This document shows positions 16,282 to 22,502 of a stretch of 25,115 nucleotides of DNA, one piece after another. The stretch is from an uncultured bacterium. GTDB taxonomy: Bacteria; Cyanobacteriota; Vampirovibrionia; Gastranaerophilales; Gastranaerophilaceae. The stretch is from contig CAJMAX010000010.1 in the NCBI GenBank assembly GCA_905211505.1, forward strand, positions 1-25,115, read 5' to 3'. Position 1 is the stretch's first letter; every line of letters begins with the position of its first letter. The translations under genes and the position numbers were made by a program. The notes below the pieces were generated by a model, which was not told where the DNA came from, made no database searches, and was given only the letters and a program-made list of their open reading frames with translations.

Positions 16282-16440
16282 ATGGAATATGATATTGTTT
16301 GTAGCGAAAGCATAGATATGCTGATTGAGTATGTCAATTCGTACCTGAAAGATGGCTGGCAATGCCAAGGCGGTATTGGCGTTTTGACCCAAGGATTGAA
16401 TTATAAAGTATTTTATCAGGCCGTTGTGAAAGGAAAATAA
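16282..16440 (+). CDS. Small DUF1737-like protein
   Basis: The ATG at 16282, 7 nt after AGGAGA, gives 52 residues. The pattern YDIV, LIEYVNSYLKDGWQCQGGIGV and YKVFYQAVV matches DUF1737-type small proteins, with a helix, the GW and GG turns and a terminal strand. Function unknown. It follows the DUF3768 gene by 10 nt and precedes the tyrosine recombinase gene by 1 nt. The pairing with DUF3768 supports these being standard accessory genes of alphaproteobacterial mobile elements. Confidence 0.7.
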   Translation: MEYDIVCSESIDMLIEYVNSYLKDGWQCQGGIGVLTQGLNYKVFYQAVVKGK

Positions 16441-16441
16441 G

Positions 16442-17026
16442 ATGACTAACAGCGAATTTGTAGATGATAAGAAAATCAAAGACATTTTGGCCTATATCAA
16501 ATCAATGAAACATGCCGAGCAAATTCGGATGATGTTCCTTTGCAGCCTAAATGGCCTGCGATCCATAAATTTTGCATATTTGCAGGTTAAAGATTGCTAT
16601 ACCGAACAGCTGAAGCCGAAAGATGTAATCAATCTGGACTATGATAAAAATAAGGGAAAACACAAGTGTACTTATTATTTGAATAGCCAAATGAAAAAAG
16701 AATTTGCTGATTATGCAAAATATTTACAGCTCAAATGGGGAGCAAACTTAAGCCCTGAAACATATCTGTTTACTTCGCAAAAACTCAATAAACCCTATAA
16801 CCGAGTTAGTATCAGCCGTTTATTTAGCTCAGTTTATAATAAATTTGGCATTAAAGGAGCGAGCCATTTAGGGCGGCATCTGTTTGTATCAAAACTAGTT
16901 AATGCAGGCGTGAATATCTGTCTTGTTCAGAAATTAGCGAATCACAGAAACATTGCAACAACACAGCATTATTTCAATTACAACGAAAAAATGCTCGCCA
17001 ATGCCGTAGAAAATACGAGGATTTAA
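16442..17026 (+). CDS. Tyrosine recombinase, catalytic domain only
   Basis: The 194 residues contain the full active-site set: Arg40 (LNGLRSINF), a Lys near 73-75, His142 and Arg145 (SHLGRH), His168 (LANHRN) and the nucleophile Tyr177 nine residues later (TTQHYF). The N-terminal SAM-like core-binding domain found in ordinary integrases (300-400 residues) is missing, and no part of it lies upstream. The gene begins 1 nt after the DUF1737-like stop, preceded by GAAAGGAAAATAAG. Because the active site is intact it may act on short sites or work with another protein. It is not next to the island end, so it is unlikely to be the main integrase. Confidence 0.8.
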   Translation: MTNSEFVDDKKIKDILAYIKSMKHAEQIRMMFLCSLNGLRSINFAYLQVKDCYTEQLKPKDVINLDYDKNKGKHKCTYYLNSQMKKEFADYAKYLQLKWGANLSPETYLFTSQKLNKPYNRVSISRLFSSVYNKFGIKGASHLGRHLFVSKLVNAGVNICLVQKLANHRNIATTQHYFNYNEKMLANAVENTRI

Positions 17027-17027
17027 G

Positions 17028-17588
17028 ATGAATAAAGACGAGTATAATAAAATACTAGAGGATTATCGGGCAAAAATTAAATGCTTAAATGAAGAAATGA
17101 ATACTTTTAAGCAGGTAAACCTACCATTAGTCAAAGAAGATATAAACTTGCAAAAGCAGAAACACCTTGAGTGGTTTTTAGAACATTTTGATAAGATTTG
17201 GGAAAATCGGCATAAGTTCAAACTAGGAACTCCCTATGCCTCAATCATTGTTGATTGCTTTACTATCACAGGCTTTGCTTGCCCGTATTATGGCTATATG
17301 GTTGAGAAGATTAGTATCGGAAATCTGGTAAAGCTCTGGGACAATGGGTTTATGTTTCGTGGCTATCCTTTAATTTATTATCGCAGGCATTATAATAGTG
17401 ATTACAGCAGCATTTCTTATATTAAGGATAAGAAAGTTATTAGCTATGACTATTCCTGCCAACAATCCTCAGAAGAACAATATATCCCAACTAAGCTTGT
17501 ATCGCAGATACTAAAAAATATCCGCAGCAAACAACCCGATGATTTGGAAGCTTATAGAATGGTAGAAGAATTGGCGAAAGGTTTATAG
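17028..17588 (+). CDS. Hypothetical protein, end of the ankyrin-recombinase operon
   Basis: This 186-residue protein is not recognised. The first ~50 residues are charged and helical (KIKCLNEEMNTFKQ). The middle is aromatic-rich and probably beta (FACPYYGYMV, RGYPLIYYRRHYNSDYSS), and the end is helical (PDDLEAYRMVEELAKGL). There is no signal peptide or membrane segment. It starts 1 nt after the recombinase stop, so it is probably co-expressed with it. It is the last gene before the terminator pair at 17602-17737. Confidence 0.6.
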   Translation: MNKDEYNKILEDYRAKIKCLNEEMNTFKQVNLPLVKEDINLQKQKHLEWFLEHFDKIWENRHKFKLGTPYASIIVDCFTITGFACPYYGYMVEKISIGNLVKLWDNGFMFRGYPLIYYRRHYNSDYSSISYIKDKKVISYDYSCQQSSEEQYIPTKLVSQILKNIRSKQPDDLEAYRMVEELAKGL

Positions 17589-17596
17589 ATTAACTC

Positions 17597-17640
17597 GTTT
17601 AATGTTAAACATTGTCCTAAAACCTAACAAAGTTTAACAT
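17597..17640. repeat. Inverted repeats ATGTTAAAC / GTTTAACAT
   Basis: GTTTAA and TTAAAC form a near-palindrome at 17597-17610. ATGTTAAAC (17602-17610) pairs with GTTTAACAT (17632-17640) across a 21-nt loop, followed by TTTATC. The same TTAAAC-type core recurs in the terminator at 17704. This may be a second, weaker terminator or a protein site. Confidence 0.4.
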
Positions 17641-17703
17641 TTTATCATACTAGCTTCGGACAGCTATTTCAAAGCCCTATATTTTCCAATGAGTTCAGAG
17701 AAA

Positions 17704-17737
17704 ATGTTAAAGAATGTGCCTTCTTTAACATTTTTTT
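17704..17737 (+). terminator. Strong bidirectional intrinsic terminator
   Basis: ATGTTAAAGAA and TTCTTTAACAT form a perfect 11-bp stem around TGTGCC, followed by a T-run. On the minus strand the hairpin is followed by TTTCTC. It sits between convergent transcription units, the plus-strand operon ending at 17588 and the minus-strand gene ending at 17748. Confidence 0.85.
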
Positions 17738-17747
17738 ATTCTAAGAG

Positions 17748-19391
17748 TTATTTTTGATATTTCTCTTCTATTTCTTTGGCGAGTTCATTTACTCGTTGCA
17801 TATCACGATCTTTGTATGCTTTAAGGAGGGGAACGTAATATCTAGTTGCTTTACCTTCACCAACATAAGGGATGCGCACAATACCTGAAGCCTTGTCTTC
17901 TTTACGCATAGAGAGGAGTGTTGCATAAGAAAGCCCTAAAAAAGCCGCCGTTTGCTTCATGTTGAGCCAATTTGACTGGATAGCAATATCAAATTCGGCC
18001 TTACTTTTTGTCGTGTCCATATTATTAAAGTAAAGATTTTCTAATTCCGTGGCATAATCAGTAATTTTATTAGTCTTTAAGATTTTTAAGAAGTTGCTGA
18101 TGGATTTATTGGCCATTTTTACAATTTTTATTCCGAAAAGGAGTTGGCTAATTTTAACCGCAGGCGGGAAAGTGATATTATTGTTTCTAAAATCAGTTAA
18201 GAAGAACATATTTTTCCAATTTACCGAATCAAAACTCACATTTTCAAAAGAAACCTTGCCTTCAAAGATATTATTTTCAAAAAAAGTGTTTAACCCTGAT
18301 ATATTTGATAAATGAAAGTCAGCATTTGGGGCAAACCTGCAATCTTTTAGTATTAAAGCATTGCCCATGCCTAATTTCATATCGTCAATGGTTACATTTG
18401 AATTAAATATACAGTTTTCAAACATTAGGACACTAACAATAGATTGGTATGCTTTATTTGGCTTCGCATTATAGCTGATAGCGTCATTAAAAGTGCAATT
18501 CTTAAAGAGAAGAGACTTCTTGCTGTTATAAAACCAGAAGTTAAAGACACAATTTTCAAATTCTAGAGTTCTGACATAATCAAAGCCTAGCAATAAATCG
18601 GTTATGGTTTGAAATGTATTTTCGGCATAAAAATCAATATCCTTAAAACGAATTTTAAGATTGTTAAAGCTCTCAGCGGTAATGCTAATATATGGGGAGC
18701 TGACATTAAACTCTTTTTGTACCTTGGGGATTTCATAAGCATACTCGGCTTCAAATCTATCAAACCAGTCATTAAAGCGTTTGCTATCAGTATTGATGAT
18801 TTCCTCTTTGAAACCAGTAAAAGCATTAGGTTTGGGCTGTTTTAAGTCCGCATTGAAGACAGTTGTCAGGATAGATAAAAAGAACCGCAACGCATTGGCG
18901 TAATACGGCGCATATTGGTCTAAGTATTGGCTTTGAACATAAATAAGTTTTGGAAGCCGTAAAAGAAAATTAATTAAAGCGTCTAAATCCTTTTTCTTAA
19001 ATAAATTTTCTTTATTATTTAGTTCTTTATAACAGTTAACCAATTCTATTATGGAGCTGCCTGCGTTTTTAATATCCGCTTTTGCATTTAAATTATAGAC
19101 ATCCGAAAATGTTGGAATGAAATATCTAGCAAATGAGACAACATCAGCCATATTGTTGCAATAGATAAATTTATTGCGCTCTATCAATGTTGCGAGATTC
19201 TTGGCGTATTCTCTTTTTAATAAATCAGAGATATATTTCTCAAATTCTTTTGCAGATTCGCCTTTATAAAGACAAGAATGGAATGATGAAACCTGATATT
19301 TAGATAGTTGTGTATCTATTGAAGATAAGACATTGTGAAGATAAGTATCATCATTAAATTGCTGAACCTTGAAATTAACCCATTCTCTCAT
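17748..19391 (-). CDS. Pentapeptide-like repeat protein with excisionase-type HTH tail
   Basis: From the ATG at 19391 the product has 547 residues; a GTG eight codons upstream (19415) is an alternative, and neither has a strong ribosome site. The N-terminal ~250 residues are helical and unrecognised. The middle, about 275-410, repeats an F-X-X-C/N-X-F pattern: LEFENCVFN, LLFKNCTFND, LMFENCIFN, LILKDCRFAPNADF and VSFENVSFDSV. This is typical of pentapeptide-like beta-helices. Residues about 475-525 form an AlpA/excisionase-type DNA-binding domain (MKQTAAFLGLSYATLLSM, then RIPYVGEG and TRYYVP). Pentapeptide proteins can mimic DNA or scaffold proteins; together with the HTH a regulatory or DNA-associated role is likely but unproven. 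It is a single gene, convergent with the ankyrin-recombinase operon. Confidence 0.7.
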   Translation of the reverse strand: MREWVNFKVQQFNDDTYLHNVLSSIDTQLSKYQVSSFHSCLYKGESAKEFEKYISDLLKREYAKNLATLIERNKFIYCNNMADVVSFARYFIPTFSDVYNLNAKADIKNAGSSIIELVNCYKELNNKENLFKKKDLDALINFLLRLPKLIYVQSQYLDQYAPYYANALRFFLSILTTVFNADLKQPKPNAFTGFKEEIINTDSKRFNDWFDRFEAEYAYEIPKVQKEFNVSSPYISITAESFNNLKIRFKDIDFYAENTFQTITDLLLGFDYVRTLEFENCVFNFWFYNSKKSLLFKNCTFNDAISYNAKPNKAYQSIVSVLMFENCIFNSNVTIDDMKLGMGNALILKDCRFAPNADFHLSNISGLNTFFENNIFEGKVSFENVSFDSVNWKNMFFLTDFRNNNITFPPAVKISQLLFGIKIVKMANKSISNFLKILKTNKITDYATELENLYFNNMDTTKSKAEFDIAIQSNWLNMKQTAAFLGLSYATLLSMRKEDKASGIVRIPYVGEGKATRYYVPLLKAYKDRDMQRVNELAKEIEEKYQK

Positions 19392-19630
19392 AGCATTTCT
19401 CGTTACATAATACACCTAATGCTAACATACTTTGTAAAAAGTTTAATATTCTTTAATAGGGTTACGCCGACTCCTCAAAAATGAGAAAATCACCGATTCT
19501 GATACAGATTTTAATGAAATAGAGCATTTTAACGTCAAGCGTTCCAAACTTTTTACCCCGCAATATATAGCAATATCCATTTAAATATATTTAAAAAGAC
19601 ATTTGGTAAAAATCTAGGAAAAACAAATCA

Positions 19631-19660
19631 TTGACTTTATTCTTCCCTTGTTTGCATAAT
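19631..19660 (+). promoter_or_regulatory. Promoter upstream of 19716-20501
   Basis: TTGACT and CATAAT are 18 bp apart. The promoter points at the remnant and the coiled-coil gene; the leader before the first ribosome site (AAAGGAAG) would be about 35 nt. Confidence 0.5.
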
Positions 19661-19715
19661 GACTGTGTAAGGCAAATAGCCGATCAATTTTAACAATTAA
19701 CGAAAGGAAGACGAA

Positions 19716-19925
19716 AGTGATAAAACTTTACAAAAAAGTATGTCTTCAATGGAAGTTGTTCTGCTTAAAACAGCAAGTTTCCAAAATGGAGCAACATATT
19801 TGGATGACACGTTTAGCACATTAATCGCTAAACATCCCGATTAACCCCTAACAATAACCGATTTAACCATTGGTTTGGTGGCTGAATACCACAATACCAA
19901 TAACGGAATTATTATGCCTTTTTAA
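19716..19925 (+). pseudogene. Remnant of a ~70-residue protein gene with internal stop
   Basis: One frame reads SDKTLQKSMSSMEVVLL, then FQNGATYLDDTFSTLIAKHPD, then TAA (19842-19844). It continues in the same frame as PLTITDLTIGLVAEYHN...IIMPF to TAA at 19923-19925. Both halves look like ordinary soluble protein. An upstream start is missing (GAA in place of an expected ATG before SDK), though ATGs at 19740 and 19749 exist. I infer a small gene broken by a nonsense change; the product is unrecognised. Re-use as a short peptide from 19740 is possible. Confidence 0.4.
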
Positions 19926-19964
19926 CTTTAATAACAAAATTTAATTTATTGAAAGGAAATAAAA

Positions 19965-20501
19965 ATGAAAAACTTTTTAGAAAAATACAATGCAACCAAA
20001 ATTGAAACTTCCAAAGATGAAGGGATGTTGACTTTAGAAAAAGCCAAAGAGCGTATTCTGAGCCTGTTGACAGAGAATATGAGAAACTTCAAAAACAATT
20101 CTTGGGATATTAAAAACCGTATGAATAAATTAATTACGGATACGGAAAAGAATTCTACCTTCAATCTGCGCCTAGGTGGCAAACGTATTGCTCGTTATTC
20201 TTTGGACTTACTGACAACTGAGCAGAAAATTAACTTCCTTGCAGATTTTTATACCAGTGTTGCCAATAATGAATTTGATGATGATATTCTGAATTTCTTA
20301 GCCCAAGAGGTAGATAATGCTGCCGTTCGTAAGAAAGAAGCAAATGAGCGCCGCCGCATAAAGAAAAAGGAAGCAAAAGAGAAAAAAGCTAAAGAAGAGG
20401 CCATTAAAAAAGCAGATGCAACAGCCCGAACAGTTGCAGCCGCCGAACCAATGTTGCAAGAAATGGGAATTCCCAATGCGAGCCTTTTGGCGCAATTTTA
20501 A
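19965..20501 (+). CDS. Hypothetical charged coiled-coil protein
   Basis: This 178-residue protein starts at an ATG with GAAAGGAAA 6 nt before it. The first ~110 residues are mostly helical, with LTLEKAKERILSLLTENM and a basic segment, FNLRLGGKRIARYSL. Residues about 115-150 are an extreme Lys/Glu/Arg helix (ANERRRIKKKEAKEKKAKEE). The tail, AAEPMLQEMGIPNASLLAQF, is less charged. No family recognised. The layout, a basic globular part plus a long charged helix, would suit a nucleic-acid or nucleoid-associated protein, but that is only a guess. A terminator follows 13 nt after the stop. Confidence 0.7.
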   Translation: MKNFLEKYNATKIETSKDEGMLTLEKAKERILSLLTENMRNFKNNSWDIKNRMNKLITDTEKNSTFNLRLGGKRIARYSLDLLTTEQKINFLADFYTSVANNEFDDDILNFLAQEVDNAAVRKKEANERRRIKKKEAKEKKAKEEAIKKADATARTVAAAEPMLQEMGIPNASLLAQF

Positions 20502-20514
20502 GGTTTAATGTATC

Positions 20515-20540
20515 AGGGGCTATACTTTTAGCCCCTTTAT
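20515..20540 (+). terminator. Intrinsic terminator after the coiled-coil gene
   Basis: AGGGGCTA and TAGCCCCT form an 8-bp GC-rich stem around TACTTT, followed by TTAT. It separates the coiled-coil gene from the integrase operon. Confidence 0.7.
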
Positions 20541-20603
20541 GAAAAAATTTCATGCAAAAACAATGAAGTAATTGCTTGAGATTTTGTAAGAGGATGTAAT
20601 AAT

Positions 20604-20825
20604 ATGATGACAGGACTTAAAGAAGCATTGCAAAAAATTTCTCTAAAACCTGTATCGGACGAGGAATTAGAACAAGGTGCTCGGCATTTAATCGGTTTTG
20701 CGAAATGTTTATTAACAATGCAGCAGGAGATATTAGACAATGAAGGCAATAATATTAACCAGAGTATCAACCAAAATGCAGGAAGAAGGTTTGAGCTTGC
20801 TAGCCCAAAGCAATCGTCTTCATGA
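20604..20825 (+). CDS. Small protein overlapping the start of the integrase gene
   Basis: This 73-residue frame begins at 20604 (ATGATG; GAGG about 11 nt before). It shares 86 nt with the recombinase gene in another frame. The part before the overlap, VSDEELEQGARHLIGFAKCLLTM, looks like a real amphipathic helical protein, whereas the tail is low-complexity and follows the recombinase codons. Small ORFs immediately before large serine recombinases are common; an accessory or directionality role is conceivable but not shown. The product is unrecognised. Confidence 0.5.
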   Translation: MMTGLKEALQKISLKPVSDEELEQGARHLIGFAKCLLTMQQEILDNEGNNINQSINQNAGRRFELASPKQSSS

Positions 20826-22440
20826 ATATGCTGAAAGAAAAGGTTTGGAGATAATCAAAAGCTTTGAAATCGTAGAGAGCTCAACTCGTGGCGAACGTAA
20901 GCAGTTTATGGAAATGATAAACTTCTGCAAGAAACAGCATGAAACTATTGCTATTGTGGCCGATACGGTAGATAGGGTGCAAAGAAGCTTTAAGGAAAGC
21001 GTTTTGCTAGATGAGCTAATGCGACAAAACAAAATAGAGCTGCATTTTTATCGGGAAGGCATGGTCTTAAATAGCAACTCTACGTCGGTTGATATTATGC
21101 GTTGGGATTTCTCGGTTATGGGGGCAAAGGCGTATGTTTTGCAGCTTTCCGAGAATGTCCGCCGTTCCAATGAGCAAAAGAATAAAAATGGCGAAATCAC
21201 AGGATTAGCGCCACTAGGGTATGAAAACTACACCGATGAGCGAGGCAAACATTTTGTCCGCCAAAAAGAACCTGATGCCACAATTATCCGTAAATGCTAT
21301 GAAATGTATTCACTTGGCAGAGCCAGTGTCGCAGAAATCCTGCACTATGCCAATATAATGGGGCTGAGAACACGCAAAGGTGCTAAAATCTCCATAAACA
21401 CAATGCACTTTATTTTGGAAAATCCCTTTTATTATGGGGAAATGAAAACCAAGCGCGGTCTTATGCCCCATGTATATAAACCTTTGGTAAGTAAAGAACT
21501 GTGGGATATGTGCCAAGAGCAAAAAGCCATAAGAGCAGGGCAGTTTTTAAGAACTTCTGACAAAAATTTGCTATATCGTGGGTTAATAATATGCGGCATA
21601 ACCAACAGACAATGCCCCTGTGAGCTAAAAAAGGATGTGTTTAGCTATGTGGTCTGCTGGCGGAAAGATAAAACAAGGATTTATATTCGGGAAGAAGAGT
21701 TTACCAAACAAATCCGCTCAATCCTGAACCGCATAAAACTTCCCGATTGTATCGTGATAGAACTGCAAAAGGAACTTAAAAACTCCAAAGCGGCAGAAAG
21801 AAAATTCTGCGCAGAGGAAGTGGCACGGCTTAAAACCGAGCAAACCAAACTAAAACAAAAGATGGATGCGCTGTTTGATATGCGTCTAGATGGTGAGCTA
21901 GATAGGGAAACCTTTGATATAAAACGAAATGAAATACAGGTCAAAATAACCCGCATAAATAATAGGATTGTCGCCCACGAAAAGGCAGATAACCGTTTTG
22001 ATGAAACGATTTTAGGGCTTTTAGATATTGCAACAGAAGCAGGATATATTTTTGAAAAGTCAGCTAATGTGGATTTGAAAAGGCTGCTCTTAAAGTTTGT
22101 GTTTGAGAACATTACTTTGACCGAAGGCAAAATCAGTTACAAATTAAGATTTCCGTTTGATGAGTTTGTAAACCTTACCACACCGAGAAGAAATAAACAA
22201 ACTCCATACGAACCGACACCAAGCCTTATAAATCAAGGCTTCAAGGCAAGTCATAACGAAAATGTACAGTCAGGGTATATGAATTTTTGCGAACCACATT
22301 TTTCTGATAAAAATCAAGGAGTTACATCAAAAAATGTAACTCCTCTCCAATCTGGCTGGGGTGGCAGGATTCGAACCTACGAATGTCGATACCAAAAACC
22401 GATGCCTTACCACTTGGCGACACCCCAATATATTTTTTAA
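20740..22440 (+). CDS. Large serine recombinase (island integrase), 3' end fused to antisense tRNA
   Basis: The 566-residue product has the serine recombinase N-terminal domain: RVST with Arg8 and Ser10, then DTVDRVQRSF at 75-84. A recombinase domain follows (for example LENPFYYGEM, PLVSKELWDMC), then a Cys cluster (285, 292, 294, 306) like the zinc ribbon and a coiled coil at about 340-430. AGGAG precedes the ATG at 9-10 nt. It lies against the right boundary, as expected of the integrase. From about residue 538 the codons lie within the attachment repeat and then antisense tRNA-Gln (GWGGRIRTYECRYQ...), so the last ~27 residues come from the host. In an excised circle the frame would continue into 71-193. 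Large serine recombinases using a tRNA gene are less common than tyrosine integrases doing so. Confidence 0.85.
   Translation: MKAIILTRVSTKMQEEGLSLLAQSNRLHEYAERKGLEIIKSFEIVESSTRGERKQFMEMINFCKKQHETIAIVADTVDRVQRSFKESVLLDELMRQNKIELHFYREGMVLNSNSTSVDIMRWDFSVMGAKAYVLQLSENVRRSNEQKNKNGEITGLAPLGYENYTDERGKHFVRQKEPDATIIRKCYEMYSLGRASVAEILHYANIMGLRTRKGAKISINTMHFILENPFYYGEMKTKRGLMPHVYKPLVSKELWDMCQEQKAIRAGQFLRTSDKNLLYRGLIICGITNRQCPCELKKDVFSYVVCWRKDKTRIYIREEEFTKQIRSILNRIKLPDCIVIELQKELKNSKAAERKFCAEEVARLKTEQTKLKQKMDALFDMRLDGELDRETFDIKRNEIQVKITRINNRIVAHEKADNRFDETILGLLDIATEAGYIFEKSANVDLKRLLLKFVFENITLTEGKISYKLRFPFDEFVNLTTPRRNKQTPYEPTPSLINQGFKASHNENVQSGYMNFCEPHFSDKNQGVTSKNVTPLQSGWGGRIRTYECRYQKPMPYHLATPQYIF
22318..22343 (-). 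terminator. Island-supplied terminator for tRNA-Gln
   Basis: On the minus strand GGAGTTACAT and ATGTAACTCC form a perfect 10-bp stem around TTTTTG, followed by TTGATTTTTATC. It begins about 10 nt past the tRNA CCA end and lies inside the recombinase coding region. It replaces the chromosomal terminator displaced to 23-52. Confidence 0.75.
22340..22359 (+). repeat. Right attachment-site repeat (attR side)
   Basis: This is the counterpart of 51-70, with differences at 22343 and 22350. The identical core TCTGGCTGG (22351-22359) covers the tRNA 3' end including CCA (22353-22355 complement). To the right the sequence is intact tRNA-Gln and chromosome; to the left it is recombinase coding sequence. 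Confidence 0.7.
22353..22427 (-). tRNA. tRNA-Gln (anticodon TTG)
   Basis: The 75-nt minus-strand sequence begins TGGGGTG and ends CACCCCAGCCA, giving a 7-bp acceptor stem and an encoded CCA. The D arm is GCC-AAGTGGTAA-GGC. The anticodon stem TCGGT/ATCGA encloses TTTTGGT, placing TTG at 34-36. The T arm is GTAGG/CCTGC around TTCGAAT. The insertion leaves the tRNA complete because the element carries the 3' end sequence. The gene is fully overlapped on the other strand by the 3' end of the recombinase gene. Confidence 0.95.
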
Positions 22441-22448
22441 CAGAGTAA

Positions 22449-22477
22449 TATTTATGCTAAAAAATATCGTTTGGCAA
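22449..22477 (-). promoter_or_regulatory. Promoter of tRNA-Gln
   Basis: On the minus strand TTGCCA and TAAATA are separated by 17 bp, and the -10 lies about 21 bp before the mature tRNA 5' end. It is outside the island and so is unaffected by integration. Confidence 0.6.
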
Positions 22478-22502
22478 GCATTTTTTTTATTTTCCGAGAA
22501 AA

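Larger units (their letters stand above)
19416..19964. other. Regulatory stretch with promoter and gene remnant
   Basis: No intact conventional gene is present. The stretch holds a plus-strand promoter (19631-19660), a degraded reading frame (19716-19925) and the GAAAGGAAA ribosome site of the next gene. A GTG-initiated 35-codon frame (19717-19824) with AAAGGAAG before it is also open, but its peptide (VIKLYKKVCLQWKLF...) looks less protein-like than the remnant in the other frame. Confidence 0.45.

Noticed and set aside
16442..17026. Tyrosine recombinase as the integrase of the island
   Set aside because: It lies 5 kb from the boundary and lacks the N-terminal DNA-binding domain; the large serine recombinase abuts the tRNA repeat.
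19717..19824. 35-codon GTG-initiated gene
   Set aside because: It has a ribosome site, but the overlapping frame is much more protein-like on both sides of its stop; kept only as a note.
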